In this document: positions 13,501-27,202 of the stretch, piece after piece
How positions within the stretch are numbered: position 1 is the first letter of the stretch
Layout of the letters: every line of letters starts with the position of its first letter
DNA from: Heterostelium multicystogenum
Taxonomy: Eukaryota > Evosea > Eumycetozoa > Acytosteliales > Acytosteliaceae
DNA: 62,820 nt
NCBI GenBank assembly: GCA_003667245.1
Contig: RCNN01000147.1
Coordinates: forward strand, 1-62,820
Direction: 5' to 3'
Notes under the pieces: model-generated
Told to the model about the DNA's origin: nothing
Database searches by the model: none
The model's input: the letters and a program-made list of their open reading frames with translations, nothing else
Position numbers and translations under genes: made by a program

Positions 13501-15336
13501 GCGGTCTCGAGTGGAGACCTGGTGAAATTTGATTAAGTGGTGAATTTGAAAATGTAGGTGGTGACATTGGACGCATTTGGTTGTTGTTAGTAAAGCTGGT
13601 AGAAGGTAGTGGTGATGTTACAGATCTAATTCTTATAAATGATGACATTGGTGTTCTGTATGTTTTTCAAATCTCCATCCAGCTTTTTTCTTTGCTTACT
13701 AATTGAATCGAGGAAACTGTTTTTCTAATTAATTGTGATATCCCATAGATATTAAATATATTATAATTACCTAATCATCTTTGTTCTGAAATAAATTGAT
13801 TCTGGATTGGTTGTCTTGATAGATTCATGATAGTTCTCAAGTATTTGACTAATTTGATCATTAAATACTTGTTCCTAATATGATTAAAATTTCCATTAAT
13901 TCCAATCCATTAATTGTTTTGATGAATGAATTTAATACTTACTATTTTCTTTGATACAACATATAATACAGGATTAAGTGAATTGTCTTTTGTTTGATTG
14001 ATTTGGTCTGCAAAAAACGGAATATATTTACTATGGAATTGAGTTAATTGCTTGTTGTTTTATAGTTCTCTATCTATTTATACATACAGAAATACCTTGG
14101 GCTCATTCAAGAAAAAAGTAAATGAAGTTGTTTTAAATTGACAAGTCATCGGATTGGCTTGCTTCTAGTTTGGTGAGGGTGTGGGGCGCATTCTTTTCGA
14201 GGTGGTTATAAATATTTTGTCGTAAAGTTACAATAGTATCGATTTCTAAACTATACATGCAGTAATGAACTTCATTGAGGACCATTATCGTAAGTGGATA
14301 TTGTATTGGTTTGTGTTCGGAGATATCTGGAGATTGATTGACTCGATATTCTGACTTTTGTCTCAGTAGCATTGGACGTACCACACTAGAAGGGCTGTTG
14401 GCTCCACTATCACCATTGCCAACAAGTCGATGAATTGGAACCTCTGGAAGTGAAGATGTTGATTTGGACATTGTTTTTTACATCTGATTTTAGAATAGTT
14501 GTTAAATTGTTTAGCTTTGAAGCAGTAGAGCTTTCTTTACTATCTTTTTGATTGGTGGAGCTATTGTTTTTAAAGGTGAGATCAGTGAGCTCTAGGTGAT
14601 CTTCGTTGATATCGGTTCGAGAATTCGACCTCATATACTCCTTTTTAACATGTCCAACCAGATCTTCATTTACCATTATATTTGACTTGTCTCTCTCCAA
14701 CTTTTGTACCAATAGCTCTAACTCTCTCTTATTTCTAGAAGCTCTCTCTTTTTCATCACGTTGTTTTAACAAGGTGGCCACCTTTACTTCAGACTCTGTG
14801 ATTAAATTACAGAGATGACTCTGTTTTGATCTTGCTGATTTTTGGAGTTCACCTAAATTATGTTCAATGGAGTGGATATTTTGTTGGATTTCACGTAGTT
14901 CACGAAGAATTGAATTGGATTGAGGAGGTAGAATAGAGGCTCTATTACTTGGCTGTTGACTCAAGGAATTCACTGGCGATAGCTTTTGAATAAGTGTATC
15001 TAGCTGCGAATGTCTCTCTATCTCCAAAGCCATCATCTGTACTAAATCTGACTTGTCTTTATTAAGAACAGCAATAGTGGCATTTTGTCTCTTTTCAAAC
15101 TGCTCCATCTGTTGCTGCAGTTCCTTCTTTTGTTTCTCGAGTGTAAGTAACTCTTGTTCACGCTTCATATTATCAATCTTCACAGATTGTACTAAGCGCA
15201 TCAGGTTATGTTCGATCTCATCGAATTTGTTTTGGAACATCTTGTGTCTCGCAAACAAATCGGACCTATCTTTTAAATCTACCACCGGTGCATTTTCATG
15301 AATATTATTATTTCTGATAGTGTTTTGACCATTCAT
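10503..15336 (-). CDS. class I phosphatidylinositol 3-kinase with N-terminal coiled coil
   Basis: Makes PIP3 from PI(4,5)P2 at the plasma membrane (chemotaxis, macropinocytosis). From ATG 15336: about 200 residues of Gln/Glu/Lys-rich coiled coil, a Ser/Pro linker, and a Ras-binding region (CTIRLFISENIIKTFQCHV, near 13240). A C2 domain (near 12160-13090), the helical PIK domain (WKYRHYCKFIAKSTSK, FLLNRQQMGHYFFWHLKAE) and the kinase domain follow. The kinase shows FKAGDDLRQDQLTLQ (nucleotide Lys), DRHNDNIM (catalytic loop) and HIDFGRFLG with the basic loop NGIKRERAPF, which marks class I substrate use. Introns 10691-10745 and 10973-11026 restore conserved sequence. At least eight frame breaks occur, several in clear homopolymers (for example extra A in the run 12179-12182), so exon limits between 13300 and 14200 are approximate. 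It resembles the D. discoideum pik family; I do not assign which. Confidence 0.93.
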
Positions 15337-15654
15337 CAATTGTATACTGAAATTTAAATAGGAAGCTTAATAATAATAATAATAATAATAATGATAGATG
15401 GTAAAGTAATAATACAAATACAAAAATAAATAAGATCTTAGTATATGGTTTGCAAATGGTCGGATTTCCAAGAGTTCTGATGTTGGCATTTTCAAACTGT
15501 TTGAATTTTATTTTAAAAATTATTTTTTTTTTTTTTGTAGTTTTATCAAAAAAAGGTCCGTTGCCAACAAGTACCCCCAACAAAAAAAAAAACAAAAACC
15601 CGATTTTAATGTAAACAATTTGATGCAATCTTCGGAGTTTATTACAAATGTTAT
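15337..15654. promoter_or_regulatory. PI3K upstream region / RpkA 3' region
   Basis: 318 bp between the co-directional RpkA stop and PI3K start, containing an AAT microsatellite (15369-15392), A/T homopolymers and a C-run at about 15573. A 117-codon open frame here is Leu/Phe-rich because of these repeats and is not treated as a gene. Confidence 0.55.
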
Positions 15655-18190
15655 TTAACATTGAGTTATTTGATTGATTCTTTTAATGAATCTAATTTGA
15701 TAGAATTCTGGAGGAGCTGACGAAATTTCTTTGCCATCCCTCAACAAGAAATATACTTTAAGCAATCTTTCTGATTTTTTACTAAAGTCATACAATTGTA
15801 GAATATCTATTATGCCTATATAATATATTTCCTTATTATCTAAAGAGCAAACTACATTGAAATCTAGAGACATTAATAGATTAATAGCTATATTTTATGA
15901 AATGAATGAATTAACTTACCATTCTTTTCATAAAAATTAATATCACTATCTCTTAATGATTGTTTTAAATCTATATCTTCATATTGTTGATGTTGATAGA
16001 TTTCATCTGATTCATTGTCTTGATCATTAACATCTAACAACAAGTCTGTATGAGTAGTTGTCGTAGATGGCAATGATAAAGACAATGGAGAATTTTGGTT
16101 AGACTTTAGGTGCTTTGGTATGAGTGAAGGTGACAAAGTCTGATAGAAATTGTGGAGTGGAGATGCTGCAGATGGTTTATTCTCGCGAATCCCAATGAGC
16201 AAACTGTAGTCCATAATGTTTAATGATTTCAAAAATTCGGAATCCTTTTTAATTTGGTTGACAAGAGTCTCTCTATGTTCTTCAGAAAGCATAAGATTCT
16301 TTCGAATATTAATGAAATCCATATCCATTCCTAATGTAGTTAAACGATTAAAGTCGTTCTTTCCACCTCTATTGATACTGGAGCCTTTTATATCATAACG
16401 CTCCTCGATCTTCTGTTTACAACTACTGAATACATTTGACATGATTGCTAGATATACAAAGTGGCCATTCTTTATTATGGTTAGATAACCAATAGAATTC
16501 TAAGCTGAATTTATTCAAGCTACTTACAGGCATTACAACTTTATAAGATCCATAAAACTTTGTTAAAAACGATTGATTATTACTCTTTAAATACTATTAT
16601 TTGATTTAGTAATTAGATTTGAATGTTATAATATTGGTGTAATGGAACATACATTATAAAAATGTTGAATTAATTTTCTTAATAATCTGCTCTCATCAGC
16701 AGATATAGTCTTTATCAGGTATTGGTTATCGGGGGTAAAACACATAAAACTACCACTCTTGCCCTCACTGAACTTTTGATTTGACCTTTTATCAAAGAAT
16801 TTATGACAATTAAACGATTCCTAAAAATTAAATAGAGTTAGTCCATTTATCTCCAATACTGATTTTAAAAATATATTACTAGAAAAAGCTCATCTGATAT
16901 ACCCTGAAGGTGTCTAATCTTAGCAAAGATGGATGGAGTATAGTCTTTGAATCTATGTTTCTTTAGAACACTGGAATTTGGCGTAGAGCTAATTTCATGC
17001 ATAAACAACTCTGTTTCATTGTATATTCTTTGGGTTGGTTTGTTGTCAATGTCTGGGCATTCCAAAGGCAATGACAGATTCTGATTGGTTACACAATTAT
17101 CATTAACCGAAAGCTGAATACCTTTCAAACAACAGGTAATGATATTCTGTCGGAGTACTCTTGCCAATTGAATTGGATCTTGAGATTGGTCACCCAAGGT
17201 ACTGAATAATGGTATGGTCTCATCACTCAAGATATCAGAGTTGGGCATCAACTTTTGCAGGTTCTTAATAAATGCATTGAAAAACTGTGGATTTGTAAGC
17301 CAGACCACAGCATTGAAGAATCCTTGAATTGAAACACCAATGGCATCGAAATACATAAACCAACTATTATCCAACTCTTCATTGTTGTTGTTTCCTGTGT
17401 TGAAATCTATTAGTAAATAATTGAGACCTCCAGTACTGATAGATATTTTAACCTTGTTCAATCCATTGATAGACACGATGAATTAGTGGGCCTAACCAAC
17501 ATATAATAAAGATAAATGTATAGCAACTCATACGTATCAGCATTCCCATACGTCCTTTATCATATTGATGGTAAGTTCCACGTGAATATATAAAGGTAGT
17601 GAGAAGAGATCCAACTGATAATGCTATATATGTGAGCAAAGGAATGAAGAAGGTTAAACGAATTAAACTTCTGTTCTTTAGCCAGCAGGTTCCGTCTCCC
17701 GATTTGGCAATTGAGTCTCTGTTAAAAATGAAAATTAAGGCTGTTGTGATACCGCTTAAACTCCACACCCATAGATGGTAGAACTTGGCGTAGTTCTGTG
17801 TATTTTTGAATGGTCGTATTGAGTTTATGATAAGATTCAGCGAGATCATGCCGGACCACCCAATCGAAGCTAATCCAAAGAATTGTTGTAGACCAGCCTG
17901 TAAATAGCAAATGGCTTCATTGTTTTGAAGATCATAGCTATTAGGTATAACAGAAGTAGCACAATACTTAAAACTAAACACCAAGTCACAAAGAGACAAA
18001 TAGAATATCATTTGCGTAGGATGCTTTTTCAGATCTTTATAGAAACCAAATGTTACAATGACGAACAATGCTCCCAAAAAAGACATGAAAGCAAATGATC
18101 CAGATATCCTATATAAAAGCTATGTACCATGTTAAGATATTAGAATGATGTTGTTGTTGTTGATGATGATGATCTTATTCTTACAGCCAT
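15655..18190 (-). CDS. rpkA: RpkA-like fusion of seven-TM receptor and PIP 5-kinase (GPCR-PIPK)
   Basis: Receptor fused to a phosphatidylinositol-4-phosphate 5-kinase, an architecture described in dictyostelids and oomycetes. The start is a 6-nt exon (ATG GCT, 18185-18190) joined across intron 18120-18184 to LLYRISGSFAFMSFLGALF, which begins TM1. Seven hydrophobic helices run to VWLTNPQFFNAFIKNL. The kinase part follows: FKDYTPSIFAKIRHLQGISDE, EGKSGSFMCFTPD (ATP loop), TISADESRLLRKL, RYDIKGSSINR, MDYSLLIGI and YYIGIIDILQLYDFSKKSE. The last intron (about 15870-15920) joins FYEKNG to DFNVVCSLD. An Asn/Asp/Ser insertion lies between MDYSLL and the C-lobe end. The frame is better preserved than in neighbours. 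It sits immediately upstream of the PI3K on the same strand, so producer and consumer of PI(4,5)P2 are adjacent. Confidence 0.93.
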
Positions 18191-18543
18191 TTCTGTTGAA
18201 GTAATAGTTGGTTATGTTTATAATGTAACAAACTTTTATTTTATAACATGAATGTACTACTAAAGTTTATATAACATGTTAAATGATGATCATCAGATTA
18301 GGAATAATAGTAGAATTCTAATCATTGGTGAACTTTTTTGGAAACAAAGATAGATGATTTAATTTAAAAAAATAACCTAACATTATTTATTCAACTCATA
18401 ACTTGCTCTCAAAAAAGTAAGTGATATGTGTTAAAACCAGAAAAAGCTCATTTCGTTTTGCTGGTTTTAATTTGATGTGATCTTGATCAAGCAAGAAACA
18501 TCAAACCTCTTTTTAAATTTTATTAACAAAATTTAAATTTTTG
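18191..18543. promoter_or_regulatory. RpkA upstream region
   Basis: 353 bp, AT-rich, between the PPR-protein stop and the RpkA start. It contains a short hairpin at 18431-18470 (ttaaaaccag paired with ctggttttaa around a 20-nt centre). Confidence 0.5.
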
Positions 18544-21500
18544 TCAACAAAAATAGTTTCGGATGAAATTTAAATTTGCTTGTGAAAGTTGTTGACGTTG
18601 GGAGTGATCGGTACCTGATTCGTCTCTTATTGTGAGTTTAGCTAATAGTTCACCTGTTTCATTATCTTTAACTGTATAATTAATCTTGGAAATACGATTC
18701 CAAAAACTTTGGGTTACAGTATTTAGTTGTGATTGGTGTTTCTTAAAGATTGCAAGCTTCTCTTGTTTGTCTGGTTCTGCTCTAATCAAAAGCTCAATTA
18801 ACTTCATGTTCAGGTTATTTGGATTGCCAAAGAATTCACTATCACGTTCGATATACTGCTTGGCAATCTTATTGCCACCTACTTCCATTGCCATCAATGC
18901 TTCAAGGAATTCTATGTAGAAGTGACCACGGTATGATTTCGGGCAAAAGTGTTCAAAAAGTTTCTTAGCTGCCTCCTCTATAGGGTATTTCTTGAGCAAT
19001 AGTACAGCTCCTAAACGAATGGTGTTGATTTGACGGATATTAAGAGTATAAAGGAATTGTTCGGCAACATCGAGTTGGTTAGAGTCAATGAGGTTCTTAA
19101 GTTGACAGTTTCGAAGTCCATCGTTGATCTCTGAAAAAGGCAGTCTTTTGAGCAAATGATGCTCTGTTTGACCAAGCTGACACATTTTGTTGGCAATTGT
19201 CTCAACTGTTCTCATGTAGATCTGTACAAACTTGTTTAGCATTGCTTCTGTCACTAGGATACCCTCATCAACATATCCATTCTCAAGTAATGACACCACA
19301 ATTGCATTCCAAATTCCATGAGAACTCGTGAGCAACAAAAATTGCTCTTCTTTCATTACATTAAAGGTTAGATCCAAATTGATTGTCAGTGCGTTCTTGA
19401 AGGATTGGGATGGAATGTCAATGCTCTTGTCTCCTTTGAAAGTGTAGATCGGTATTGAATATACTCCAAAGGATCTAAAATCGATGACATAACGACATGA
19501 GAATAGAGTAACATCTCACCTATGTTACTTTGGTCAGAGTCTTCAAATTCTTGAAGAATTGATTGCAACTGAAAAACATCGTCTCGAGAGACGATATTTT
19601 CCAAGAGTTTCTTTAGATTCTTATAGTTTTGTCTATCATTTCGGCTCGGCAATGGAGTACCATGTAGTTTCTGATGTATGTGCAATCCTCTTGATACTTT
19701 TCTCTGGTCAATAAAGTTCTGTGTCAACCTTTGAAAATTACTTTTTGAGGCTGCATTGACTTTCCAAAACTGTAGCAACTGCTCCTCCATTTTTAAATCG
19801 GTTTTCAATTCTTCAATCTGTTTACTGTTACTGCTGATATCAGAGCTTGCTTTTGCTATTAAGCCATTCAAACTCTGTATTCTGAGGTGGTGATAGATTT
19901 CAAAGTTAATCGTCGATAGTAGGTGGCGAGGAAGATGAAACAGTGTAGTACGTTGGACCATCCACACCAATGCCTGTTGATATTGTCCAAAGTGGAGGAA
20001 TACATGGATGACTTGATTCGATATTTTGTCAGTGTTAAATGGTTCTTGTAAACGGAGGAAGTCTGTCAACTTGGTTACCAACTTAGCGTTTGCAGAGACT
20101 GTGTTATAAACAAAAAGATTCGCTATGTCAAAGCAATGGTTTTGAGGAACACCAAATGCAATATGCTGTAGGAATGTGTCAAGATCTCTTTGCTTATTGT
20201 AGCTATCTATTTCTGAAACAGCAGTGTCCAAGGAAGATCCAATCATCTCTAACATTGCTTGTGCTAGCTCAATAGGTAGCTGAACCTTCTGATCAACAAT
20301 CATCTTTAATAACTGTGAGATATGTTGCTTCATTTCTGGTCGATCTTTATAGTTGCTATAGATATACATGAGAAGAGAATTTAAAGGAAACTTCTCCATC
20401 TTAGATGTCCACTGTGGATAGCACTTTAAAAGGATTTCTGAATCTTGTTTGTAGCTATTTAAAAAATTTGATGAAGCTTGACTGACTACGGACTCCAACA
20501 TCGTCCCACTCCAAAACCATCTCCACAACCCTTCGGAATGAATCTTGTTTCTGCTGATGTTCCTCACTATTTACATTATCGATCAATTTATGTAAGAAGT
20601 TGAATGCTAGATCTCTAGTGTTGTAATATGTACGCATTATGGTGAATGCTCGCTGGATATCATTGGTTAGTGAGAACAAAAATATTGATTCCAGTGATCT
20701 TTCAGTCAGATGATTTATCTTTCTGGATTGATCGATTTGATCAAACAATTGGCAAGCGGCATCGAGTTGTCCGACCGTTGTATAAGCTGAGATAAATGCT
20801 GAAACAAAGTCATCATTTCTCTCATCATAGAGAATCATCTGGCTAATCGATTCACCATGCTTCGATACGATACCGCGTATCATTTCCTCGATGAAAGGTC
20901 TCTCCTCTGGTAAATTTCTACGACAAAAATAGACGAATAGATATTGATAGGTTTTGACAGACATTTCAACAGCATGGTGATCGAATTGTTTAAGTATACT
21001 CATGATCCGGCTATGACAATCTACTATTCCTTCCAAATCTGTATAGTATTGAATGAATAGATTCAACCTGACACGATCCACTATATGCGAAGGTAGCTGA
21101 CAATACCATTCAAAAACTGCATCGACATCCTCCAATGTGTCTGGTCTTCCGATCTTTGCTATTATATATCTATGAATCCTATTGATAGCCAACATATACT
21201 AAGAATTTGAATTCTCCTTTGAATTTCAAATGATACATACTTGTCAGTCAGTTTATCCTGTGAATATTGCTTTTCGTTTAAGCTATCAATAAATGATTTT
21301 GCAGATTTATGTCTATTTGATTGTCTCTTATTATTCTTTGTATCTGTAGAGATTGTGATGTTGGTATTGGTGGTAGTGGTAGTGGCGGTGGCTAGTTGCT
21401 GACTGTCATTATATGATTTCTTTATTATTTCTTCCTTTAACTTTTGCGCACTTATACCAGTGGAGTAAAAGCTGATATGATAAGCATTGTTATTAGTGGC

Positions 21501-21608
21501 AATAGATTTCTTGGTAGCTACAGTAGCATAGTTGGCAATATTGCTAAAATGAACAGCATTAAACAATACTCTACCAATAGTAGTCGACGAGCACTTTAAA
21601 CTTAACAT
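18544..21608 (-). CDS. large pentatricopeptide/helical-repeat protein, probably mitochondrial
   Basis: About 1,000 residues of helix-turn-helix repeats of the PPR type, for example DDFVSAFISAYTTVGQLDAA followed by CQLFDQID, and LESIFLFSLTNDIQRAFTIM. PPR proteins bind organellar RNA and control its processing or translation. The start at 21608 (MLSLKCSSTTIGRVLFNAVH) gives a basic, Ser/Thr/Ala-rich, acid-poor leader typical of mitochondrial import, followed by a Thr/Asn low-complexity segment. Frame breaks occur near 21180, 20510 and 19440; in the last, YRST continues as FKGDKSIDIPSQSF in another frame. Ends RNYFC at 18544. A small coiled-coil stretch lies near 19790-19850. I cannot name the orthologue; assignment rests on repeat pattern and leader. 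Confidence 0.75.
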
Positions 21609-21705
21609 AATAACACAATGCTTCAATGATTAAAGAGTAATGTTAAAAAGGTTTATTAAATTTTCGGTCGTTCATCTTTCAAAAAACTCAAAAACATTTT
21701 ACATT

Positions 21706-22644
21706 TTAAGTGTTTCTCTCTCCTAGAGACATACTTTGCTTGTCTTTCCCAAAGTCAGTAAGTTCCACTCCATCTTGTGGTGTAGATATAGTCAACTTTG
21801 GTTTAGGTCTCCTCTTTGTGCTTGTTTGCAACTCTTCATTGTCTTGGTTTGATGCAGCTGACAGAAACTTTGGTTTAAGTTTCTTAAAGGTTCGTTTTAC
21901 TTTTCTGTAAAGGAATCCACCATCAATATTTGGAGTAATAAACTTAAAGATGATCGTTACGATGATCAAAATGAAGATCCAAAATATAAAAGTTGCTACT
22001 GGATCAATGAATTGTCTAAATCCCACCCATTTAGAGTAAGTCCTTTTAAGTAATATTAGTATTTACTATAGGAATGAGTCGATGAAGACTTACCATTCTC
22101 CATTAATACACTGTTTACCATCTATACTATCTGTGGTACCTTCTTTGCAAATTTCGCATCTATGCTGAACACAATTCAATCCTGCTCCGCACCAGCCTTT
22201 TGCAGATACTATATCAAGTTGAAGAGGACAACTTTGTTTATATAGTGGATGTTCTTTTAAATATTTACAACTTCCACTATCATCACAATACTCATTAGTT
22301 CCACACTGATCGGGATTTTCTACTCCAGATGTGCCAGGAATACATTTTCCGCACTGCAAAAGTAAGAAATTAGAAATCCTGTTTATTTATATATATATTT
22401 GTAATTTAAGATAAATTACTCTTTTTGCACTGTTGTCTATTAAATCATCGACATAATAAGATACCATTCCGGCTGGACAACCTTCGTTGGTGATAGTAGC
22501 TTGATTTAACTTTATTATAGCTCTTTGAATTGGCCCATCACAACTTCCTCTAGGTGGAATTTCACCATCAATATATGTGCACTGTGAGTTTATTCTACTA
22601 ATACACAAAGAAATACAAATAAACAATAATAATAATATATTCAT
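21706..22644 (-). CDS. Cys-rich type I membrane protein, unknown function
   Basis: Three exons (22420-22644, 22094-22353, 21706-22042) with introns of 66 and 51 bp that keep the frame. The protein has a signal peptide (MNILLLLFICISLCISRINS), an extracellular part of about 135 residues with some 16 Cys (CGKCIPGTSGVENPDQC, CDDSGSCKY, GWCGAGLNCVQHRCEICKEG, CINGEW), then one transmembrane helix (DPVATFIFWIFILIIVTIIF). A basic cytosolic tail of about 75 residues follows (KVKRTFKKLKPK, TKRRPKPK). The EGF/growth-factor-receptor-like Cys spacing suggests a disulfide-rich surface or endolysosomal receptor-like protein, but I do not recognise a named family. No frame break is visible, unlike most neighbours. 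Confidence 0.85.
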
Positions 22645-22848
22645 CGCTATTCCGAAATATTATTTGATCAATATCTAAAAATGTAATCAAAACACAAAAA
22701 CTTTTTTTGTGTCAAAGGGACCACACAAAAACAAAAAAAACAAAACACCATCCACAATGTGTGGTCGGGATTTCCTCATTAATTGACGAGGGACTGCTAC
22801 TTTTGACACAAAAAGTGATATTTTTATTATGGGTAATTACAAGGTTTA
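22645..22848. promoter_or_regulatory. intergenic with nested inverted repeats
   Basis: Outer arms actttttttgtgtcaaa (22700-22716) and ttttgacacaaaaagt (22801-22816), inner arms gaccacac (22719-22726) and gtgtggtc (22759-22766). It lies between GAA1 and the Cys-rich gene, both on the minus strand, so it covers the GAA1 3' flank and the next promoter. Confidence 0.6.
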
Positions 22849-25058
22849 TTAATTAGCTTTGATTTTATGATTGGTATTTACACTTATTGCGTTAATTAGT
22901 TTAAGTGTTAACAGATTGAGTGGTATATATACCAAAGTAAGGAATGGGAATATAAGGGTCGAGTACATCTGATGTTGTCGTATCAGTGTAGAGATGAATG
23001 TGTATACATCTTGGTTCAAATAGAATTTGGATACAAAGTAAACGACTACTGGTGGTGATATTAAGATTGTGGCTAGTGACTGTAACCACCTAAAGAGACG
23101 GTAGCTACTAGGTTGTGGAATAATACAGAGTGGTACAATGAATATCGCAGAGATGGTACAAAATGAAAAATTTAACAGTGACATTGTAGAGATGAATAGT
23201 AATACTGGTAGGCATGTAAACACTTTAAAACTCATTCCACCAAGATATCTGCTTTTCTCTTTTAAATCGTTTGTTGATCGATCATTGATATTGCTACTGA
23301 CAGTGCTACTTCTTTTGAAATAACTATCAAATGTTGGATAAACTATAAAGAATAAGAAAATATAAAATAAAAAGAATCCTACAAATAACGCTAAATCTGG
23401 CAACTCGCCCTCTTGTTGAGAAAGCTGCTCGAGGAGTGCTAAGATTGTACGTGAGAAAGTGAGTGGGATTGTGTAGAATCCAAGTCCAAAAACTAGTGTT
23501 ACACTAACAATGATTGCGGAATACAATATATCGGATGGTGAATCAGTTTCCAAAATTTCTCCTCCAATTTTGGAACTAGCTTCGGTTGTTGTTGTTGTCG
23601 ATGATGGCTTCATAACTCTAAGTGAAGGTGGCTTAAATGCTCCTGATAAATTAACAAGCAACACTATCACGAGAACCACAAGCGGTGCCAAAATACATCC
23701 AAGAGTTAACATATATTCTCCAATGGAGATATAGGTGAAAGGAGATGGCAACAAGTAGTAGTAGAAAAGACTGATGCAGATGCTCCAGCAAGTTATTCAA
23801 GCTACGTAATGTACCAATGATGATAACAGAGTTTTGATAGATTGTATGCTGTCTCTGGTGAGTAGAGAGTGCAATTGTGACTGCATCGATATGATAGGCA
23901 TTAAACAATCCATGATCGCCTGTGGGTACTCCAATTGCTTGATTTGTCATGAATGTGGACAATGTTTTCATATCGGATGGAATATATCGATTGGTCCATT
24001 CTTGAATCTTTGATTGCACAATACTTGCAATCGAATTGGTTGCTGAGGATTTTGCTGGCTGGGCACCGTCATTGCTATTGTCAACTGATAGATAGATTCT
24101 ATCTTTAGATCCCTCTTTCATTGCCATACGTCCAATGGTGTTGATTAAATCCAAATTGGGTAGCTGTCCATTGGAACCCTCAGATAGAATATTAAACCTA
24201 TTCGTTGGGTAGTGAGGCTGAACATCGATGTTCAGTGCAGCCTGGATCATACCAGCACGTCTAAATTGTGTTGACTTTGAGTGAATATTTGAATGGTAGT
24301 CGGATAACCACTGCTTCATGCCATCACCACCGAAATGGCCGTCAGTTATTACAACTACAATATCCTTGGCCAACCAAACCCTAGCCTTTCGCTGTAAATT
24401 TCCAATGATCGATAATAACAATCCTACACCATTTACATCATCTTTATTTAATCTTGCTCCCTCAACTGAAACAAAATTAGTACATTAAATATATCATGAT
24501 TATAAGGAGGAATCTTACCAGAATATTTAGTTGAAATGACAAGAGATTCTGTTCCATCTGATTTGGGTGCACGTATCACACTGTATATATTATATCCCAC
24601 TTGTGAGGATGTTTCATTGTTTAAAGTACTATCTGCGCTGTTGAATGTGTGTTGATATGACTCCAAGCCTATATCACTTAGTGTTGATTCGATCCACTGT
24701 GATATTAGAAGCCTACATTTTACATCTCTATCTACTCCGCACGAGTCAAGCTTAGCCTGATATTCATGTGAATAACGAATGGAATCTGAAATATCAGATT
24801 GTTCAAATTCTACTTTTGCAACGCCAGGCAACAATGCATTCTCTGACATATAAGTTCGATGTGCCTGTCCTGGATAATAAGATATAGACAATATACCACC
24901 TATATATAATATTAAACTATATGGTTTGTTAAGATCAACATGATGGTAAATAATGTGGGGGATGGCGAGAGAATAGCTTCTGCTATGCAGCAACAACAAA
25001 CATACCCCAATAGATATAATAATAGACTATTCCTTTTCTGCTTACTGGCTGGTGTCAT
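22849..25058 (-). CDS. gpaa1: GPI transamidase subunit GAA1/GPAA1
   Basis: ER membrane subunit of the complex that swaps a C-terminal signal for a GPI anchor. From ATG 25058: MTPASKQKRNSLLLYLLG, a frame break near 25005, a hydrophobic anchor and the family signature GQAHRTYMSENALLPG. The aminopeptidase-like luminal domain (WLAKDIVVVITDGHFGGDG, RAGMIQAALNIDV) comes next, then LLEHLHQSFFYYLLPSPFTY and a multi-spanning C-terminal half. Intron 24467-24518 joins STKYSV to EGARLNKDDVNGVG. A second break lies near 23745, where the sequence passes from LHQSF to LPSPFTYISIGEYML in another frame. Length, about 690 aa, fits the family. It would serve substrates such as the mucin-like protein at 4934-5753. 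Confidence 0.93.
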
Positions 25059-26675
<1,617 letters not shown>

Positions 26676-27202
26676 TCTATAAGATAATATTGATCTAAAT
26701 AGATAATCAATGAATGAATGATGTCTGTTTTATAGATTTTTATGTAAGATCAAAATACTATGAGATAGGTGTGCTCTCTAATTCTACAATTACTACTATT
26801 ATTATTATTACTTATAATATTGCTGGTTGAACGAAGACCTATTTGATGTAAATTTCTTTTACAATTGTGGGTGACCAAGAAGTTTTGAGATCAACTATGT
26901 CCTCTAGACGAATAAAACTAACTACCTTTGTAATTCTTAAATTAAAAAAACATTTAATATTAGTATTTTTGTTTTTGAAACGAGTCGGCAAATTTTTAAA
27001 AATTAAATTAATAATTCAATTAGTTGGTTTTTGTGTGCGTTTCTTTCTTTGAGTGATCAGTTTAGAGAGTTAAGAGTGAGAACCACCACCCACCACACTA
27101 AAGCAACTACATAGCTCTTTCATACTAGTTGATTATAAGCTTATTCATACTATATACCAACATTTTCATTCATATACATAATATATATTATAACATAGGA
27201 GA
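26676..27202. promoter_or_regulatory. divergent promoter, WDR5 and C1D
   Basis: 527 bp between two divergent starts, AT-rich. A 61-codon open frame at 26867-27052 shows no family similarity. It contains an att repeat at about 26788-26810. Confidence 0.5.

Noticed and set aside
15308..15661. 117-codon Leu/Phe-rich open frame upstream of PI3K (-)
   Set aside because: Its Leu run is the AAT microsatellite and its Lys/Phe runs are A/T homopolymers; it lies in the RpkA-PI3K spacer and overlaps the PI3K start.
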